Translations under genes and position numbers: made by a program
Notes under the pieces: model-generated
The model's database searches: none
Seen by the model: the letters and a program-made list of their open reading frames with translations, nothing else
What the model was told of the DNA's origin: nothing
Shown: piece after piece, positions 10,801 through 18,948 of the stretch
Position numbering within the stretch: position 1 is the first letter of the stretch
Layout: every line of letters starts with the position of its first letter
NCBI RefSeq assembly: GCF_009877425.1
Contig: NZ_WXEY01000014.1
Coordinates: forward strand, 1 to 64,000
Direction: 5' to 3'
Source: Heliomicrobium undosum
Lineage (GTDB): Bacteria > Bacillota > Desulfitobacteriia > Heliobacteriales > Heliobacteriaceae
DNA: 64,000 nucleotides

Positions 10801-11298
10801 TTTCAAGTCAGCCCCGTCGCTTTGAACGATGGGGAGCGCAGGCTCGTCCGCCACATCGAACAGTGTTATCAGGCGAAGGCGAGTTTCTTCCGTGACAAAG
10901 AACTGTACCTGCTCCGGAATCAAAGCCGGGGGCGCGGACTTGGCTTTTTTGAAGCCGATAACTTCTACCCCGATTTTATCCTCTGGCTCTTCCATGGAGA
11001 CAAGGAGCACATCGTCTTCATCGATCCGAAGGGATTGGTCTGGTCGAATGGTCCGAGAGACCCCAAGATCCACTTTGCCGAGTCGATCAAGGAGATCGAG
11101 CGACGGTTGGGCGATCCCAGGATTCGATTGCATTCCTTCATCGTCACGTCGACGCCCTTTCACACAATCCAGGATCGCGGATGGGACGAGAACATATCGC
11201 CGCGAGATCTGGAGAGGTATAACGTCTACTTTCAGGAAGACGATGAGAGATATGATTATGTGGAGAGGATCATCAATAGGGTTTTACAAGACGGATGA
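7843..11298 (+). CDS. Type III restriction enzyme, helicase-nuclease subunit (Res)
   Basis: A 1151-residue ATP-dependent translocase/endonuclease. Walker A ATGSGKT is at residues 200-206 and the Walker B-like DEGH box at 309-312. A C-terminal PD-(D/E)xK-type site is visible as D1044 and D1061-P-K1063. The N-terminus is a very basic Gly-Lys-Arg repeat tail encoded by 12-bp repeats. A second low-complexity insert rich in Gly-Ala-Thr-Ser, followed by a KLGEGKLGEA repeat, lies at about residues 765-810 and looks like a linker before the C-terminal part. GGAGGG precedes the ATG. With Mod it forms a complete restriction system, apparently intact. A terminator follows. Confidence 0.92.
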   Translation: MAKTSGVQNRSPKGSGKGRGKGRGKGRGAALKDKATLPFEQRLVLNRYMFQLFGCRDLADLVGVPKDRQGFMIDAVTGMKEPRLEQWDDDNITRFHHFLSNRLPDHAPIQREQLLQYDQNIVRHTLAIQERREKRVYWKYFQYLALLFTEIYLDRYFSDPESLLKELNAFVDAFNAGKVDGDQIAPYQPEDLRKLAFWSATGSGKTLLMHVNILQYLHYLKLRGREERLNRIILLTPNEGLSRQHEKELHLSGLAASLFAKSDGGAFKGQQVDIIDIYKLQDEREKKGTAMVKTVPVGAFEGNNLVLVDEGHRGAGGDDWKPKRDRLCEQGFSFEYSATFGQAMKASAKRELVQEYAKCILFDYRYRYFYDDGFGKEFAILNLADERDEMMRRRYLTACLLVYYQQLRLFADKPKEAARYLLEKPLLVFVGGKVTAVRKENKRQVSDVLDTLLFLKAFVGAPGHAKSDLRQLLSGQTGLHGSDKRDLFAHRFNYLKSLGWSVERLYEDMLRLLFHTDTAGATMHVENLKKADGEIGLRFGNGGYFGVINVGDAPALLALCETQGLPFETNDFTGSLFRRIDEKDSPINVLIGSKKFTEGWNSWRVSTMGLMYVGAGEGPEIIQLFGRGVRLKGKGFSLKRSSRLPGEKAPKWLETLETLHVFGVRADYMEQFNEHLEADGVTKGREWTDPVALPVIRQRSKRPLTFLQIRDEADFKRRGENPLLSLPDERLLRRPIVLNWYPKVQAMQSKRKAYGFPAGGAGEEEWRGATGATSATSAIGPTGATVAKDLIDASVTRELRQAKLGEGKLGEANTAFLDVDALYFELLRHKRERGYHNLTIPRGIVEQLLARTDWYILQIPPDLLRPGDFTRVRLWQEIAAALLKRYCDRFYYVKKAAYDSQHLEYVGLDEYEASRAKRGKPGNFLAEYEVRVRQDFDGAGEAVRQLTQLASDIRAKNLAEVRLGGFQTILSKRHLYQPLIHVETETFQVSPVALNDGERRLVRHIEQCYQAKASFFRDKELYLLRNQSRGRGLGFFEADNFYPDFILWLFHGDKEHIVFIDPKGLVWSNGPRDPKIHFAESIKEIERRLGDPRIRLHSFIVTSTPFHTIQDRGWDENISPRDLERYNVYFQEDDERYDYVERIINRVLQDG

Positions 11299-11391
11299 TC
11301 TGCGATGACGAGATTTTGTTCGGGGCCGACTTCTCTTCGGTTCCTCATGAAATGAGTTCTCCTGCTCCTGATTCAAATTCTGCGTCCAATG

Positions 11392-11455
11392 AAGAAGCCG
11401 TCTCCTGCGTTTGTTTGAGGGAGACGGCTTCTTGCTATTCTTTTGCTATTTTTAT
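11392..11455 (+). terminator. Terminator after res
   Basis: A 14-bp perfect stem (AAGAAGCCGTCTCC, 11392-11405, with its complement at 11420-11433) with a 14-base loop is followed by T-rich sequence that is interrupted rather than a pure T run. Confidence 0.75.
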
Positions 11456-11456
11456 G

Positions 11457-11530
11457 AAGCAACAGGCACACACAATACAACAGAGACAACACAATAGGGA
11501 CTAAACAACAGACAATACAACAGGCACAAC
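11457..11530. repeat. Short interrupted direct repeats in the res to copy-B gap
   Basis: CAACAGGCACA and AATACAACAG each occur twice about 40-58 bases apart in an A/C-rich stretch. No gene is visible in the 260-base gap between res and the next coding region. Confidence 0.5.
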
Positions 11531-11561
11531 GAATGGAACGCATATGTAGCGGAACGGGAGT

Positions 11562-13535
11562 CTAATAGATCAATCCGGCCATCTCCCAAAACGGCACGGC
11601 GGCGCATACGGAAACCAGACAGATCAGACCGTAGAGAATCGCCAAGCGGCGTGTCTGATCATGGTTGAACAATTTTTCATCGGTGCCGTCCAGCATGGAA
11701 AAGTACATGGCGTTTTGGTTCGGCAACACCCATGTATTGCTGGACAGCAGCAGGATCAGACCGGCTGCAATGGGATCGATCTGCATCGCCTCACAGAGAG
11801 GCGTCACCGTCAACATGCCGACGAGCAAGGCCGGCGTGATGGGCAGCACGAACCGCAGCAGATAGATATAGACGGCAACGGCCAGCAAAAAGACCAACTG
11901 ATTGCCCATGACCATTTGCAACATCGGTTGCAGCAGTTGAGACAGCGCATCGGTCAAACCGGTCTGTTTCATGGCGTTTCCGAACCCCAGCATCGATCCG
12001 AAGGTGATCAGAAAGCCCCAATCGATGCCGGAGCGGATCGTTTTGTCGTTCAACACAGCGCCGGCATAGAGGATGAGGAAACTAACGAGGGCGACCCAGG
12101 CGCTGTCAATATGATGCCAGGACTGAGTCAAAAAGCCGATGAGCGAGAAGGAGGTCGCCAGCAGGCACACCTTCTCCTCGCGCGTCAACGGGCCGAGGAT
12201 GGTCAGTTGCGCGTCGATCATCTCCGGGTGGATCTGTAGCGGTTCCTTGTGGGGGAACAGGAGCAGAACCGCCAGTAAAGATAGGATGAAAAAAGGCAAA
12301 GCCAAGGGCACCGCATGGAGGAACCAAGTCTGATAGGGCATCGCTTGCGCCTCATGATGGGGGAGAAGCCCCAGGATCAGATAGCACACCGCCGCGCCAT
12401 TTAGGAACAGGAAGGACATGTGGCCGAATCCGAGTAGGCAACTCATCGATAGACCAACGGAGGCGTTGCTGCGGGCGGGAAGCCGCAGCGTTTCTCCCAA
12501 GGCAATCAGCAGGGGCGTCATCAGGGCCACGCGTGCGTTCGATGATGGAATCACCGGCGTCAGCAGGGCGCCTGTGATCGCCCAAGCCAGGGTTTGCCCA
12601 CCGTAGTTGGGCGGAAAGCGCTTCATCACCAGCAGCGCCAACCGGTACATCAGCCCGGTGCGCGATATCCCGGCGGTGAGGGCCGACACGCCGAGGATAA
12701 GAAACCACGATGAATGAGAAAAACCGGAAAAGGCGACAGCCGGCGTCGTCGCTTGCAGCAAGACGGCCGCCAGTGGCAGGCACAGGGCGATGGCGTGGGG
12801 AGAAAAGAGGTCGAAGGACCAAAAGAGGGCGGCGGCGGCGATGATCTGCAACATGGCGATATGAGCGGGCTGCATCCCTAGCGAATGGAGGAGGAAAGAA
12901 AGCAGCGTCACAGATAATGCAGTGAAGCCAAGGAGAGCCAGTGTTTTCGATTGTTTCAGTTTATGTATCCAGGCGCCGCCCCCGGATGGGGAAGGAAGCT
13001 CCAGCGTGGCGGAAGGCTGCCGTCTTTGCGTCAACGCTTCCTCAGAATATCCATTGCCGTCATAGACGGCATCGACGGCGATCTCTTCAGCGATCGTCTG
13101 CTGCAAGTCTCTGTCATGTCCGGAGTAACGGGCCAGGCGATTTGAAAGCAGCTTGGTAAAGTCGATGGCGAGACGGTGATGCTGTTGTAGCAGATCGTCG
13201 AAACGTTCCTTGGACAATCGCGCCAGCCGGCAAGGGGTGATGGTCTTCGCCGTGACGGTCCGGGGATCACCCGTTAACAAGGCCATCTCGCCGAAACAAT
13301 CATGGGCGTCATACTGAGCCAGGACGCGAGGGGCATGTCCATCGACCGGTTCGCGATAGACGGTGACTGATCCCGATATGATCAGGTACAAGGAATCGCC
13401 CGGATCGCCTTCGTGAAAGACGACATGGCCCGCCGGGAACCGTACTTCTTCAAACTCAGGCAGCAATTTGGCCCGGTCGACCCGGTCCAGGCCGGAGAAG
13501 ATGGGCATGTCCAATAAACGCAAATCGACATCCAC
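11562..13535 (-). CDS. cNMP-binding domain fused to a DASS/SLC13-type anion permease (copy B)
   Basis: A 657-residue paralogue of the gene at 2606-4573, with the same domain order: cyclic-nucleotide-binding fold at residues 1-135 (FGEMALLTGDPRTVTA, Glu and Arg conserved), a variable acidic/polar linker to about 190, then the multi-helix permease. The permease halves of the two copies are near-identical over long stretches, while the linkers differ most. The start is GTG (MDVDL) with GGGAGG 11 bases before it. A perfect inverted-repeat operator lies 25-68 bases upstream. The two copies bracket the restriction system, suggesting duplication or insertion. Substrate and regulatory ligand are unknown. 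Confidence 0.85.
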   Translation of the reverse strand: MDVDLRLLDMPIFSGLDRVDRAKLLPEFEEVRFPAGHVVFHEGDPGDSLYLIISGSVTVYREPVDGHAPRVLAQYDAHDCFGEMALLTGDPRTVTAKTITPCRLARLSKERFDDLLQQHHRLAIDFTKLLSNRLARYSGHDRDLQQTIAEEIAVDAVYDGNGYSEEALTQRRQPSATLELPSPSGGGAWIHKLKQSKTLALLGFTALSVTLLSFLLHSLGMQPAHIAMLQIIAAAALFWSFDLFSPHAIALCLPLAAVLLQATTPAVAFSGFSHSSWFLILGVSALTAGISRTGLMYRLALLVMKRFPPNYGGQTLAWAITGALLTPVIPSSNARVALMTPLLIALGETLRLPARSNASVGLSMSCLLGFGHMSFLFLNGAAVCYLILGLLPHHEAQAMPYQTWFLHAVPLALPFFILSLLAVLLLFPHKEPLQIHPEMIDAQLTILGPLTREEKVCLLATSFSLIGFLTQSWHHIDSAWVALVSFLILYAGAVLNDKTIRSGIDWGFLITFGSMLGFGNAMKQTGLTDALSQLLQPMLQMVMGNQLVFLLAVAVYIYLLRFVLPITPALLVGMLTVTPLCEAMQIDPIAAGLILLLSSNTWVLPNQNAMYFSMLDGTDEKLFNHDQTRRLAILYGLICLVSVCAAVPFWEMAGLIY

Positions 13536-13559
13536 GAGGGGGAGGACCTCCCTGTTATA

Positions 13560-13603
13560 CCAGCGTAATCATGAGTTGATATCATATTACATGATTACGC
13601 TGG
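13560..13603 (-). promoter_or_regulatory. Perfect 14-bp inverted-repeat operator upstream of copy B
   Basis: CCAGCGTAATCATG (13560-13573) is the exact complement of CATGATTACGCTGG (13590-13603), with 16 bases between containing GATATC. The site lies 25-68 bases upstream of the GTG start and overlaps AT-rich sequence that could be the core promoter, as expected for a dimeric regulator. Its right half is conserved upstream of the paralogue. Confidence 0.7.
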
Positions 13604-13815
13604 AAAAAGACACTTTTTGAATTATTGGCTGGTTTCGTATTTTGTTCCTTTTTAGATTTCAGACGAACTGTTGTTGAGTTGAACGGAAAATAACGCTGAG
13701 ACAATAATAACGTTCAATGGCGAGAGGCTTAAGTTTTTAAGTCATTCACTTAATAAAAACGTTCCCAGGATAATACACACAAGTGATGCATTGTGCTAAC
13801 AACGATACTAGAAAT

Positions 13816-13905
13816 ATGCTTGATCGAAGAAGGAATTACAGGGATTATTTGACGAACTATATGGAGAATTTTTCTACCAAGGAGTTGCTAAAAATTGTCG
13901 ATTGA
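13816..13905 (+). CDS. Possible 29-residue leader ORF overlapping the next gene
   Basis: ATG to TGA encodes 29 residues ending FSTKELLKIVD. The stop overlaps the first codons of the following TTG-started gene, and that gene's AAGGAG lies inside this ORF. The tail resembles helical ends of ordinary proteins, so it may be a translationally coupled small protein, the remains of an upstream reading frame, or chance in AT-rich DNA. Confidence 0.3.
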   Translation: MLDRRRNYRDYLTNYMENFSTKELLKIVD

Positions 13906-14473
13906 TCTGATTTTGAAAGACAATAATATTTATCCTGACTTTTCTGAAATAAGCGATTTGTATCCAGAAAAGTGTTTTTACCTTGATTATGTGCCAAGGT
14001 TAATTAGAGGGGTTGACTCATATAATCAAGTTGAGCTTATTTATGCTGATAACAAAAGGGAATATAAGAATGAGATGTCGAAAATAAAAAAAATCATAAG
14101 GATATTGTGGGCTTATTATAATGTTAATGTAAGAACAACTTTGTTTGATCAGAATATCAACATTTATTCCGGCGTATTAACGAAAAAAAGATTTCAATTA
14201 CTTAATAAAATAGTTGCCGAAAAAGATGCATACCGTTTATCAAAGGAATTAAAAAAGTTAGAAATTCTAATTGACTTAGGTTTGATGGATAATTTGTTTT
14301 CTGTTTTAGTGTTTAAAGATATTGACACAATGTTCTGGCTAAATGGGTTAATTGTGCCGTTATATATTGGTGATGAGAAAGCAATTGCTTTTTTGGAGAA
14401 AATTTGTACAACGGAAGGCATCTATCTTCGTCGTTTCGAAAAATATCAACAGGGTGTTACAGCTAAGTTATAA
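13895..14473 (+). CDS. Unrecognised protein in an AT-rich island
   Basis: A 192-residue protein I do not recognise. It starts at TTG with AAGGAG 10 bases upstream. It is rich in Lys, Ile, Asn and Tyr, predicted mostly alpha-helical, and has no signal peptide, membrane segment or metal motif that I can see. Its base composition is markedly AT-rich against GC-rich neighbours and its codon use differs, which points to recent horizontal acquisition. Small AT-rich singletons beside restriction systems are often immunity or defence-related genes, but nothing in the sequence proves that here. Confidence 0.6.
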   Translation: MSIDLILKDNNIYPDFSEISDLYPEKCFYLDYVPRLIRGVDSYNQVELIYADNKREYKNEMSKIKKIIRILWAYYNVNVRTTLFDQNINIYSGVLTKKRFQLLNKIVAEKDAYRLSKELKKLEILIDLGLMDNLFSVLVFKDIDTMFWLNGLIVPLYIGDEKAIAFLEKICTTEGIYLRRFEKYQQGVTAKL

Positions 14474-14585
14474 CGTCCAGAAATAGACGATGTTAATTTC
14501 CGAAACTTGACGGATTTCTCTGTCAAGACAACACATACCCGATCGATGCTGCGACCCGCCGTCACCGCCTTTCAGAGAATCTCAT

Positions 14586-14655
14586 ACAGACTGGCGCCTG
14601 TCAAGGGCAAGGGCTGCGCCCCGCCTTCGGCGTCCCTTGACAGACGCCAGTCTGT
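14586..14655. repeat. Long palindromic element, 22-bp arms
   Basis: ACAGACTGGCGCCTGTCAAGGG (14586-14607) pairs with 14634-14655 at 21 of 22 positions, around a 26-base GC-rich loop that can itself fold (CGCC-TTCG-GGCG). There is no T run, so it is not a simple terminator. It resembles REP/MITE-like palindromes. Confidence 0.7.
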
Positions 14656-14713
14656 CGGAAGAGGGCGGCACAAGGTCGTTAATCAGAGAAAGAAGTAGTC
14701 CTAAAATTGTCGA

Positions 14714-14889
14714 ATGAATGATGAACTAGAAAAAATGAAATTTCGCCCAAAACATCAAAAGTCAGTTGGTTGACTTTAGGACGAGAGAAAAAATTCCAAT
14801 CGATAAGGGTGATCTTGGCTCAAGCATTTGGTCTAGATGATGCAGTTGTTCGTTTTGATGGTGATACTGCTTTTGAGCTTGAATTGTAG
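14714..14889 (+). pseudogene. Small frameshifted gene, function unknown
   Basis: An ATG at 14714 opens a frame reading MNDELEKMKFRPKHQKSVG and stops. From about 14770 the next frame continues with WLTLGREKKFQSI and ends DGDTAFELEL at a TAG at 14887-14889. Joined by a one-base shift, the two give a smooth protein of about 59 residues. I do not recognise it. The break is either decay or, less likely, recoding. A 72-base run reading through to 14960 holds nothing else evident. Confidence 0.4.
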
Positions 14890-15012
14890 TCGATCTGCGA
14901 CGCCGGGGGGGAACCATCCCTTTAGGATTTCTCCCTCCGGAGAGGGATCATCAAGCGCACAGTGGAAAGGGGAATGGCGCCCATGCTGTTACCGACGCCT
15001 GTCTTGGAGTCC

Positions 15013-16200
15013 ATGTCAATCAAGCGCGGCTTGCTGTTCATATGCCTGCTCCTGATCTCCCACACCACATCCGCCTGTTTGAGCCAAACGGCGCACCCCG
15101 GCGGAGTGCCAATAGAAGAGGCTTTTGCGCCAGAACAAGAGTTCGCTGCGCCAAAGCAAGAGCCAGTGGGACCAACACAAGCGCCTGCCGGGCCGAGCAA
15201 AAATACTGCCTTGAACCAAAATGAGCTATCGCAAGCATTCCCCATGAACCGCGCCATGGAGGTTTCTCTCCCACCAGCACTCATGGGGGTATTTCTCGTC
15301 GACTGGCTTGATGAGGGACGGCTGGTCGTCGGCCTCCAAGACAGCGAAGATGACCAGCTTACGGCCTCCCTCTACATCTATGACCTGCAACAGAAAAAAC
15401 TGACCCTCTTCTATCAGGGAAAAGACGAAACGGGCTACGAAATGACCCTGAAGCACCTGAAGGACGACGCTTTCGCTTTCCTGGGCCGGGATAAAATCAC
15501 GATCTTCGATAAAACAACACTCCAACCGCAGCGGGTGATCCGCTTGCCGCCTTCAACGAGGGGAAGTGACCTGTCGAGCGATGGGCAACGGCTTGTTTTT
15601 TGTGACGATAGAGGCTTGAATGTCGCTGACACCGATCTGTCCAACCGGAAGCTATTGGTGAAAAGAACCGGGCAGGACCTGCATGTCAAAGCCCCTTTTT
15701 CCCCGAAATGGTCGAATGACGACAGTCAGTTGCTCTACATCCTGTGCCTCTACGAAGGAACCGAGGGCCTTGGCGTCATCCAGCCTAATGGAACGGGCCA
15801 CCAGTTCTTCCCTATCCCCGATGTGGGCTACACCCAATGGCTGAACGATAATCGGCAGATCCTCTGTGGGCAAAGCGACTACATACAGACCCTTTCCATG
15901 CTCATCGACACCGGGACGGGGACCATGACCAACCTGGATGATGAGCGCAATAAGTGCGGGATGATCATGGATCGCTCGAACGAGCGCATCGCCTATGCGC
16001 TGCGGGTCGAAGAGCAGGAACCGTACAGGCACGAAATGACCGTATATATCCGTGATCGGAAGTCTGGACAGGACCGGTTCGCCAGTTCGGTGCACTATCA
16101 AATCAGAAATATCTCTTGGGCCCCGTCCAGCCGACAAATCGCCTACTCGACCATCTCTGAAAAGGGGGAGAGCAAGCTCTGGGTTCAGCCCCTGGAATGA
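15013..16200 (+). CDS. Lipoprotein with TolB/PD40-like beta-propeller
   Basis: A 395-residue exported protein. The N-terminus is a classic lipoprotein signal (MSIKRG, a hydrophobic core, then TTSAC), which is why this internal ATG is preferred over upstream in-frame ATGs at 14962 and 14974. A Pro/Ala/Glu-rich linker to about residue 70 is followed by repeated WD40/PD40-type blades (PKWSNDDSQLLYI, SWAPSSRQIAYS), as in TolB-like propellers. It probably sits on the outer face of the membrane and binds a ligand or partner. No operon partner is visible. It is followed by a nucleotidyltransferase remnant. Confidence 0.75.
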   Translation: MSIKRGLLFICLLLISHTTSACLSQTAHPGGVPIEEAFAPEQEFAAPKQEPVGPTQAPAGPSKNTALNQNELSQAFPMNRAMEVSLPPALMGVFLVDWLDEGRLVVGLQDSEDDQLTASLYIYDLQQKKLTLFYQGKDETGYEMTLKHLKDDAFAFLGRDKITIFDKTTLQPQRVIRLPPSTRGSDLSSDGQRLVFCDDRGLNVADTDLSNRKLLVKRTGQDLHVKAPFSPKWSNDDSQLLYILCLYEGTEGLGVIQPNGTGHQFFPIPDVGYTQWLNDNRQILCGQSDYIQTLSMLIDTGTGTMTNLDDERNKCGMIMDRSNERIAYALRVEEQEPYRHEMTVYIRDRKSGQDRFASSVHYQIRNISWAPSSRQIAYSTISEKGESKLWVQPLE

Positions 16201-16390
16201 GCGGACAAAACTGCTGGCTCAGGAGAGGCTTTACGATAGCAAGGACTACCATTATTTGGACAATTCAAGAGTGGACCTAGGGAATGTAAAGTTCGGCCAC
16301 ATTAGGAGCACTAACTTGCTAAAAATATGGGAAAGTGTGTAAAATGGAACTTGAACGATGGAATGAACCGTCTTGAGGTGTGGAATTGGT

Positions 16391-16546
16391 ATGGAACGTG
16401 AACGCTTCTCCGCGATGACTGATACCATCTTGAAGGAAAATCTAAGTTCTTATCGAATACAGGTTTTCTTTTTTGGTTCCTGGTCCCGATTCCAGGAACG
16501 TCCATCCTCTGACATCGATATCGCCATTCTTCAAGCAGAAAGCTGA
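16391..16546 (+). pseudogene. Truncated MNT-type nucleotidyltransferase fragment
   Basis: A 51-codon reading frame contains the GSWSRFQERPSSDIDIAI nucleotidyltransferase signature (GS-x10-DxD) and then stops. It is plainly homologous to the fragment at 27031-27258 (FFFGSWSRF identical; DNA very similar). It lacks the C-terminal half of a normal MNT protein (about 100-140 residues) and has no HEPN partner nearby, so it is a degraded toxin-antitoxin remnant. Confidence 0.7.
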
Positions 16547-16576
16547 AAATGCCTTGTCCGCAGCGGCATGCTGCAC

Positions 16577-16608
16577 TGACCGGGGGGAAGATTCCCTCCG
16601 GTCTTTTT
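16577..16608 (+). terminator. Intrinsic terminator
   Basis: A GACCGGGGGG/CCCTCCGGTC stem (16578-16587 with 16594-16603, one mismatch) is followed by TTTTT. It closes the lipoprotein/remnant region before the chemoreceptor. Confidence 0.85.
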
Positions 16609-16727
16609 ATCTTTCAAAATTGCCAAGACTATGAAGGAGTTTTTTTGCTAGTAGTGGAAACTTATCAACACACAATTTGTTACAACGAGTGATATTCGCG
16701 ACCACAGAAAGGAACGGTGAGGCGCAG

Positions 16728-18845
16728 ATGAACAGTTCATCGCTGTTACAGAAGACACTGGTCCTTGTCCTGTTGCCGACATTGCTCATTTTCATCAGTT
16801 TGATCGGCTTTGTCGCCTATCGGTCACAATCGGTTGCCCAGGCCAACGCGGAGCAGTTGGCAGAGCATCTCGGAAAAGAAGAAGCCAATATCATCAAAGC
16901 CGAAATGGAGCTTGCCCTTGATGCGGCGCGGACGATGGCCCATTCTTTTGAAGGGGTTGGCGAAAGCACGAAGCGCATCACCCGCCAGCAAGCGAATGAT
17001 ATCCTCTCTAGCGTGTTGAAACATAGCCCGAACTTTTTTGGCGTCTGGCTATGTTTTGAACCGGATGCTTTTGATCAGCAGGACCATCTCTTTCGCAATC
17101 AGCCAGGCCATGACGCGACGGGGCGCTTCATCCCCTACTGGTATCGCTCCGGAGGCAGCGTAAAGATGGAGATGCTTGTTGACTACGATAAACCGGGCGC
17201 TGGCGATTACTACTTATTGGCGAAAAATAGCGGGGAAGAGACGGTGTTGGAACCCTATCCGTATACGGTCGATGGGAAGGACTATCTGATGACCTCGGCT
17301 GTCGTTCCGATCAAGGTGGGCGGAAAGGTAGTTGGGACCGCCGGTGTCGACTTCTTATTGGCGTCCTTGCAAAGCCTCGTTAAAGACATTCAAGTCCCCG
17401 GTGGCGGCCATGTGATGACCTTGTCCAACAAGGGGAGTTTTATCACTCATCCAGATGAGACATGGCTGGGGAAAAATATTCGCGATATGGATGATTCAAA
17501 AGACGTAGATGCGATTGTGCAGGCCATTCAATCGGGAAAAGAACACAAGGCGATCAGCGAATTTCCAGATCAAAAGGGGGAGATCTTCAAGGTCTTCGTC
17601 CCGATTAAAATGGGCAGCACCCAGACGCCCTGGTCTTTTGCGCTGGCCTTCCCGATGGAAGCGATTATGGCCGAATCCCGTTCTGCTGCGATGACGGTGC
17701 TTGTTCTAAGCGCCGTAGGGATTCTATTGATTGTCGGCGCTGTGTACGTGGCGATTCGTTCGATCATCAAACCCATTGAAAGTTGCGTGGCTTTCAATGA
17801 AGCGGTTGCGGAAGGGGATTTCTCTTCCGATGTGCCGGAAGCGTTCACTAGGCGGAAGGATGAACTCGGAAAACTGGCTCGTGCCAATCAAAAGGGAGTC
17901 GAGAATGTTCGAGCGGTGCTCCAGCAGATCAGCATGACATCTCATACACTGTCCGAATCGTCGCGCCAACTCTCGGCGCTGGCCGAGAATTACTCTGCCA
18001 TGACGGAAGAGATCATCGCTTCGACCGGCGAGGTTGCCTCATCCATGGAAGCCATGTCGGCCACGACAGAGGAAGTGGCGGCTTCCAGTGTGGAAACGCA
18101 AGGGATTATGCAGAAGATGAGCCAACTTGCCAGAGAGGTGCAGGGGAAGTCCATGGCGGTCGACCAAAAGGCGCAGGAGATCGGACAGAATGTGAAGCAA
18201 GCCCATCGCAAAGCTCAGGATACCTTTGCTGCGCTCAAGCAGAAATTGGAACAGTCGCTCCATGAAGCCCGTGTGATCACCCAGATATCGGGCTTGGCCG
18301 ATTCCATATCGAACATTGCAGAGCAAACCAACCTGCTCTCGCTGAATGCGGCCATTGAAGCGGCTCGTGCCGGCGAACAGGGCAGAGGCTTTGCTGTTGT
18401 CGCAGAAGAGGTGCGCAAGCTGGCGACAGCGTCTTCGACGGCTGTCGGCGGTATCCAGCAGTTGACCCATCAGGTGCTGCTCGCGATAGAAGAGTTGATC
18501 GCCAATGCGAACCAGTTGCTGCAGTTTGTGAACAGCGATGTCAATGTGGACTATGAAAAGTTCCTGAATATCAGCCTCCAGTATCAACAAGATGCGCAGG
18601 AATTCTTCCAGGTAGTCCAGGCGATCGCCGATGGTTCTCATAAGGCGCACCAAGCGGTGGAAGAGGTTGCGACCGCCATAGAATCGGTGGCGGCTTCCGT
18701 TGAAGAAAGCACAGCCAGCACAATGGAAATTGCGCAGGGTTCGGAGCAATCAAAAGATTCGTTGCAAGATGTGGTCCTTGCGGTGGAGCGGTTGAGTCAA
18801 GAAGCGGAACAGTTGACGATGCTGATGGGGAAATACAAGTTGTAA
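16728..18845 (+). CDS. Methyl-accepting chemotaxis protein with Cache-type sensor
   Basis: A 705-residue receptor. First membrane helix at about residues 12-35; a periplasmic-type dCache sensor to about 310, with the WYRSGG and GTAGVDF patterns usual in that fold; second membrane helix at about 323-345; then HAMP and a long signalling domain with [20 protein letters not shown]. Cache sensors bind amino acids, carboxylates or other small molecules outside the cell; the ligand here is unknown. The ATG is chosen for its ribosome binding site (GGTGAGG) and for placing the first helix correctly; an in-frame start at 16677 would add 17 residues. It is monocistronic as far as can be seen. Confidence 0.92.
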   Translation: MNSSSLLQKTLVLVLLPTLLIFISLIGFVAYRSQSVAQANAEQLAEHLGKEEANIIKAEMELALDAARTMAHSFEGVGESTKRITRQQANDILSSVLKHSPNFFGVWLCFEPDAFDQQDHLFRNQPGHDATGRFIPYWYRSGGSVKMEMLVDYDKPGAGDYYLLAKNSGEETVLEPYPYTVDGKDYLMTSAVVPIKVGGKVVGTAGVDFLLASLQSLVKDIQVPGGGHVMTLSNKGSFITHPDETWLGKNIRDMDDSKDVDAIVQAIQSGKEHKAISEFPDQKGEIFKVFVPIKMGSTQTPWSFALAFPMEAIMAESRSAAMTVLVLSAVGILLIVGAVYVAIRSIIKPIESCVAFNEAVAEGDFSSDVPEAFTRRKDELGKLARANQKGVENVRAVLQQISMTSHTLSESSRQLSALAENYSAMTEEIIASTGEVASSMEAMSATTEEVAASSVETQGIMQKMSQLAREVQGKSMAVDQKAQEIGQNVKQAHRKAQDTFAALKQKLEQSLHEARVITQISGLADSISNIAEQTNLLSLNAAIEAARAGEQGRGFAVVAEEVRKLATASSTAVGGIQQLTHQVLLAIEELIANANQLLQFVNSDVNVDYEKFLNISLQYQQDAQEFFQVVQAIADGSHKAHQAVEEVATAIESVAASVEESTASTMEIAQGSEQSKDSLQDVVLAVERLSQEAEQLTMLMGKYKL

Positions 18846-18948
18846 AAAGGGGCGAATCAATTTTCATTTCCTTTTCAGAAATACATGTTACAAAAAAGAT
18901 GCCGATAAAAAACAGAATTTGCGGCAGAGATTGGAGTGGAGGCGCCTG

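Noticed and set aside
14507-14698. A 63-codon frame spanning the 70-bp palindrome
   Set aside because: It reads straight through both arms of the inverted repeat and lacks a start signal.
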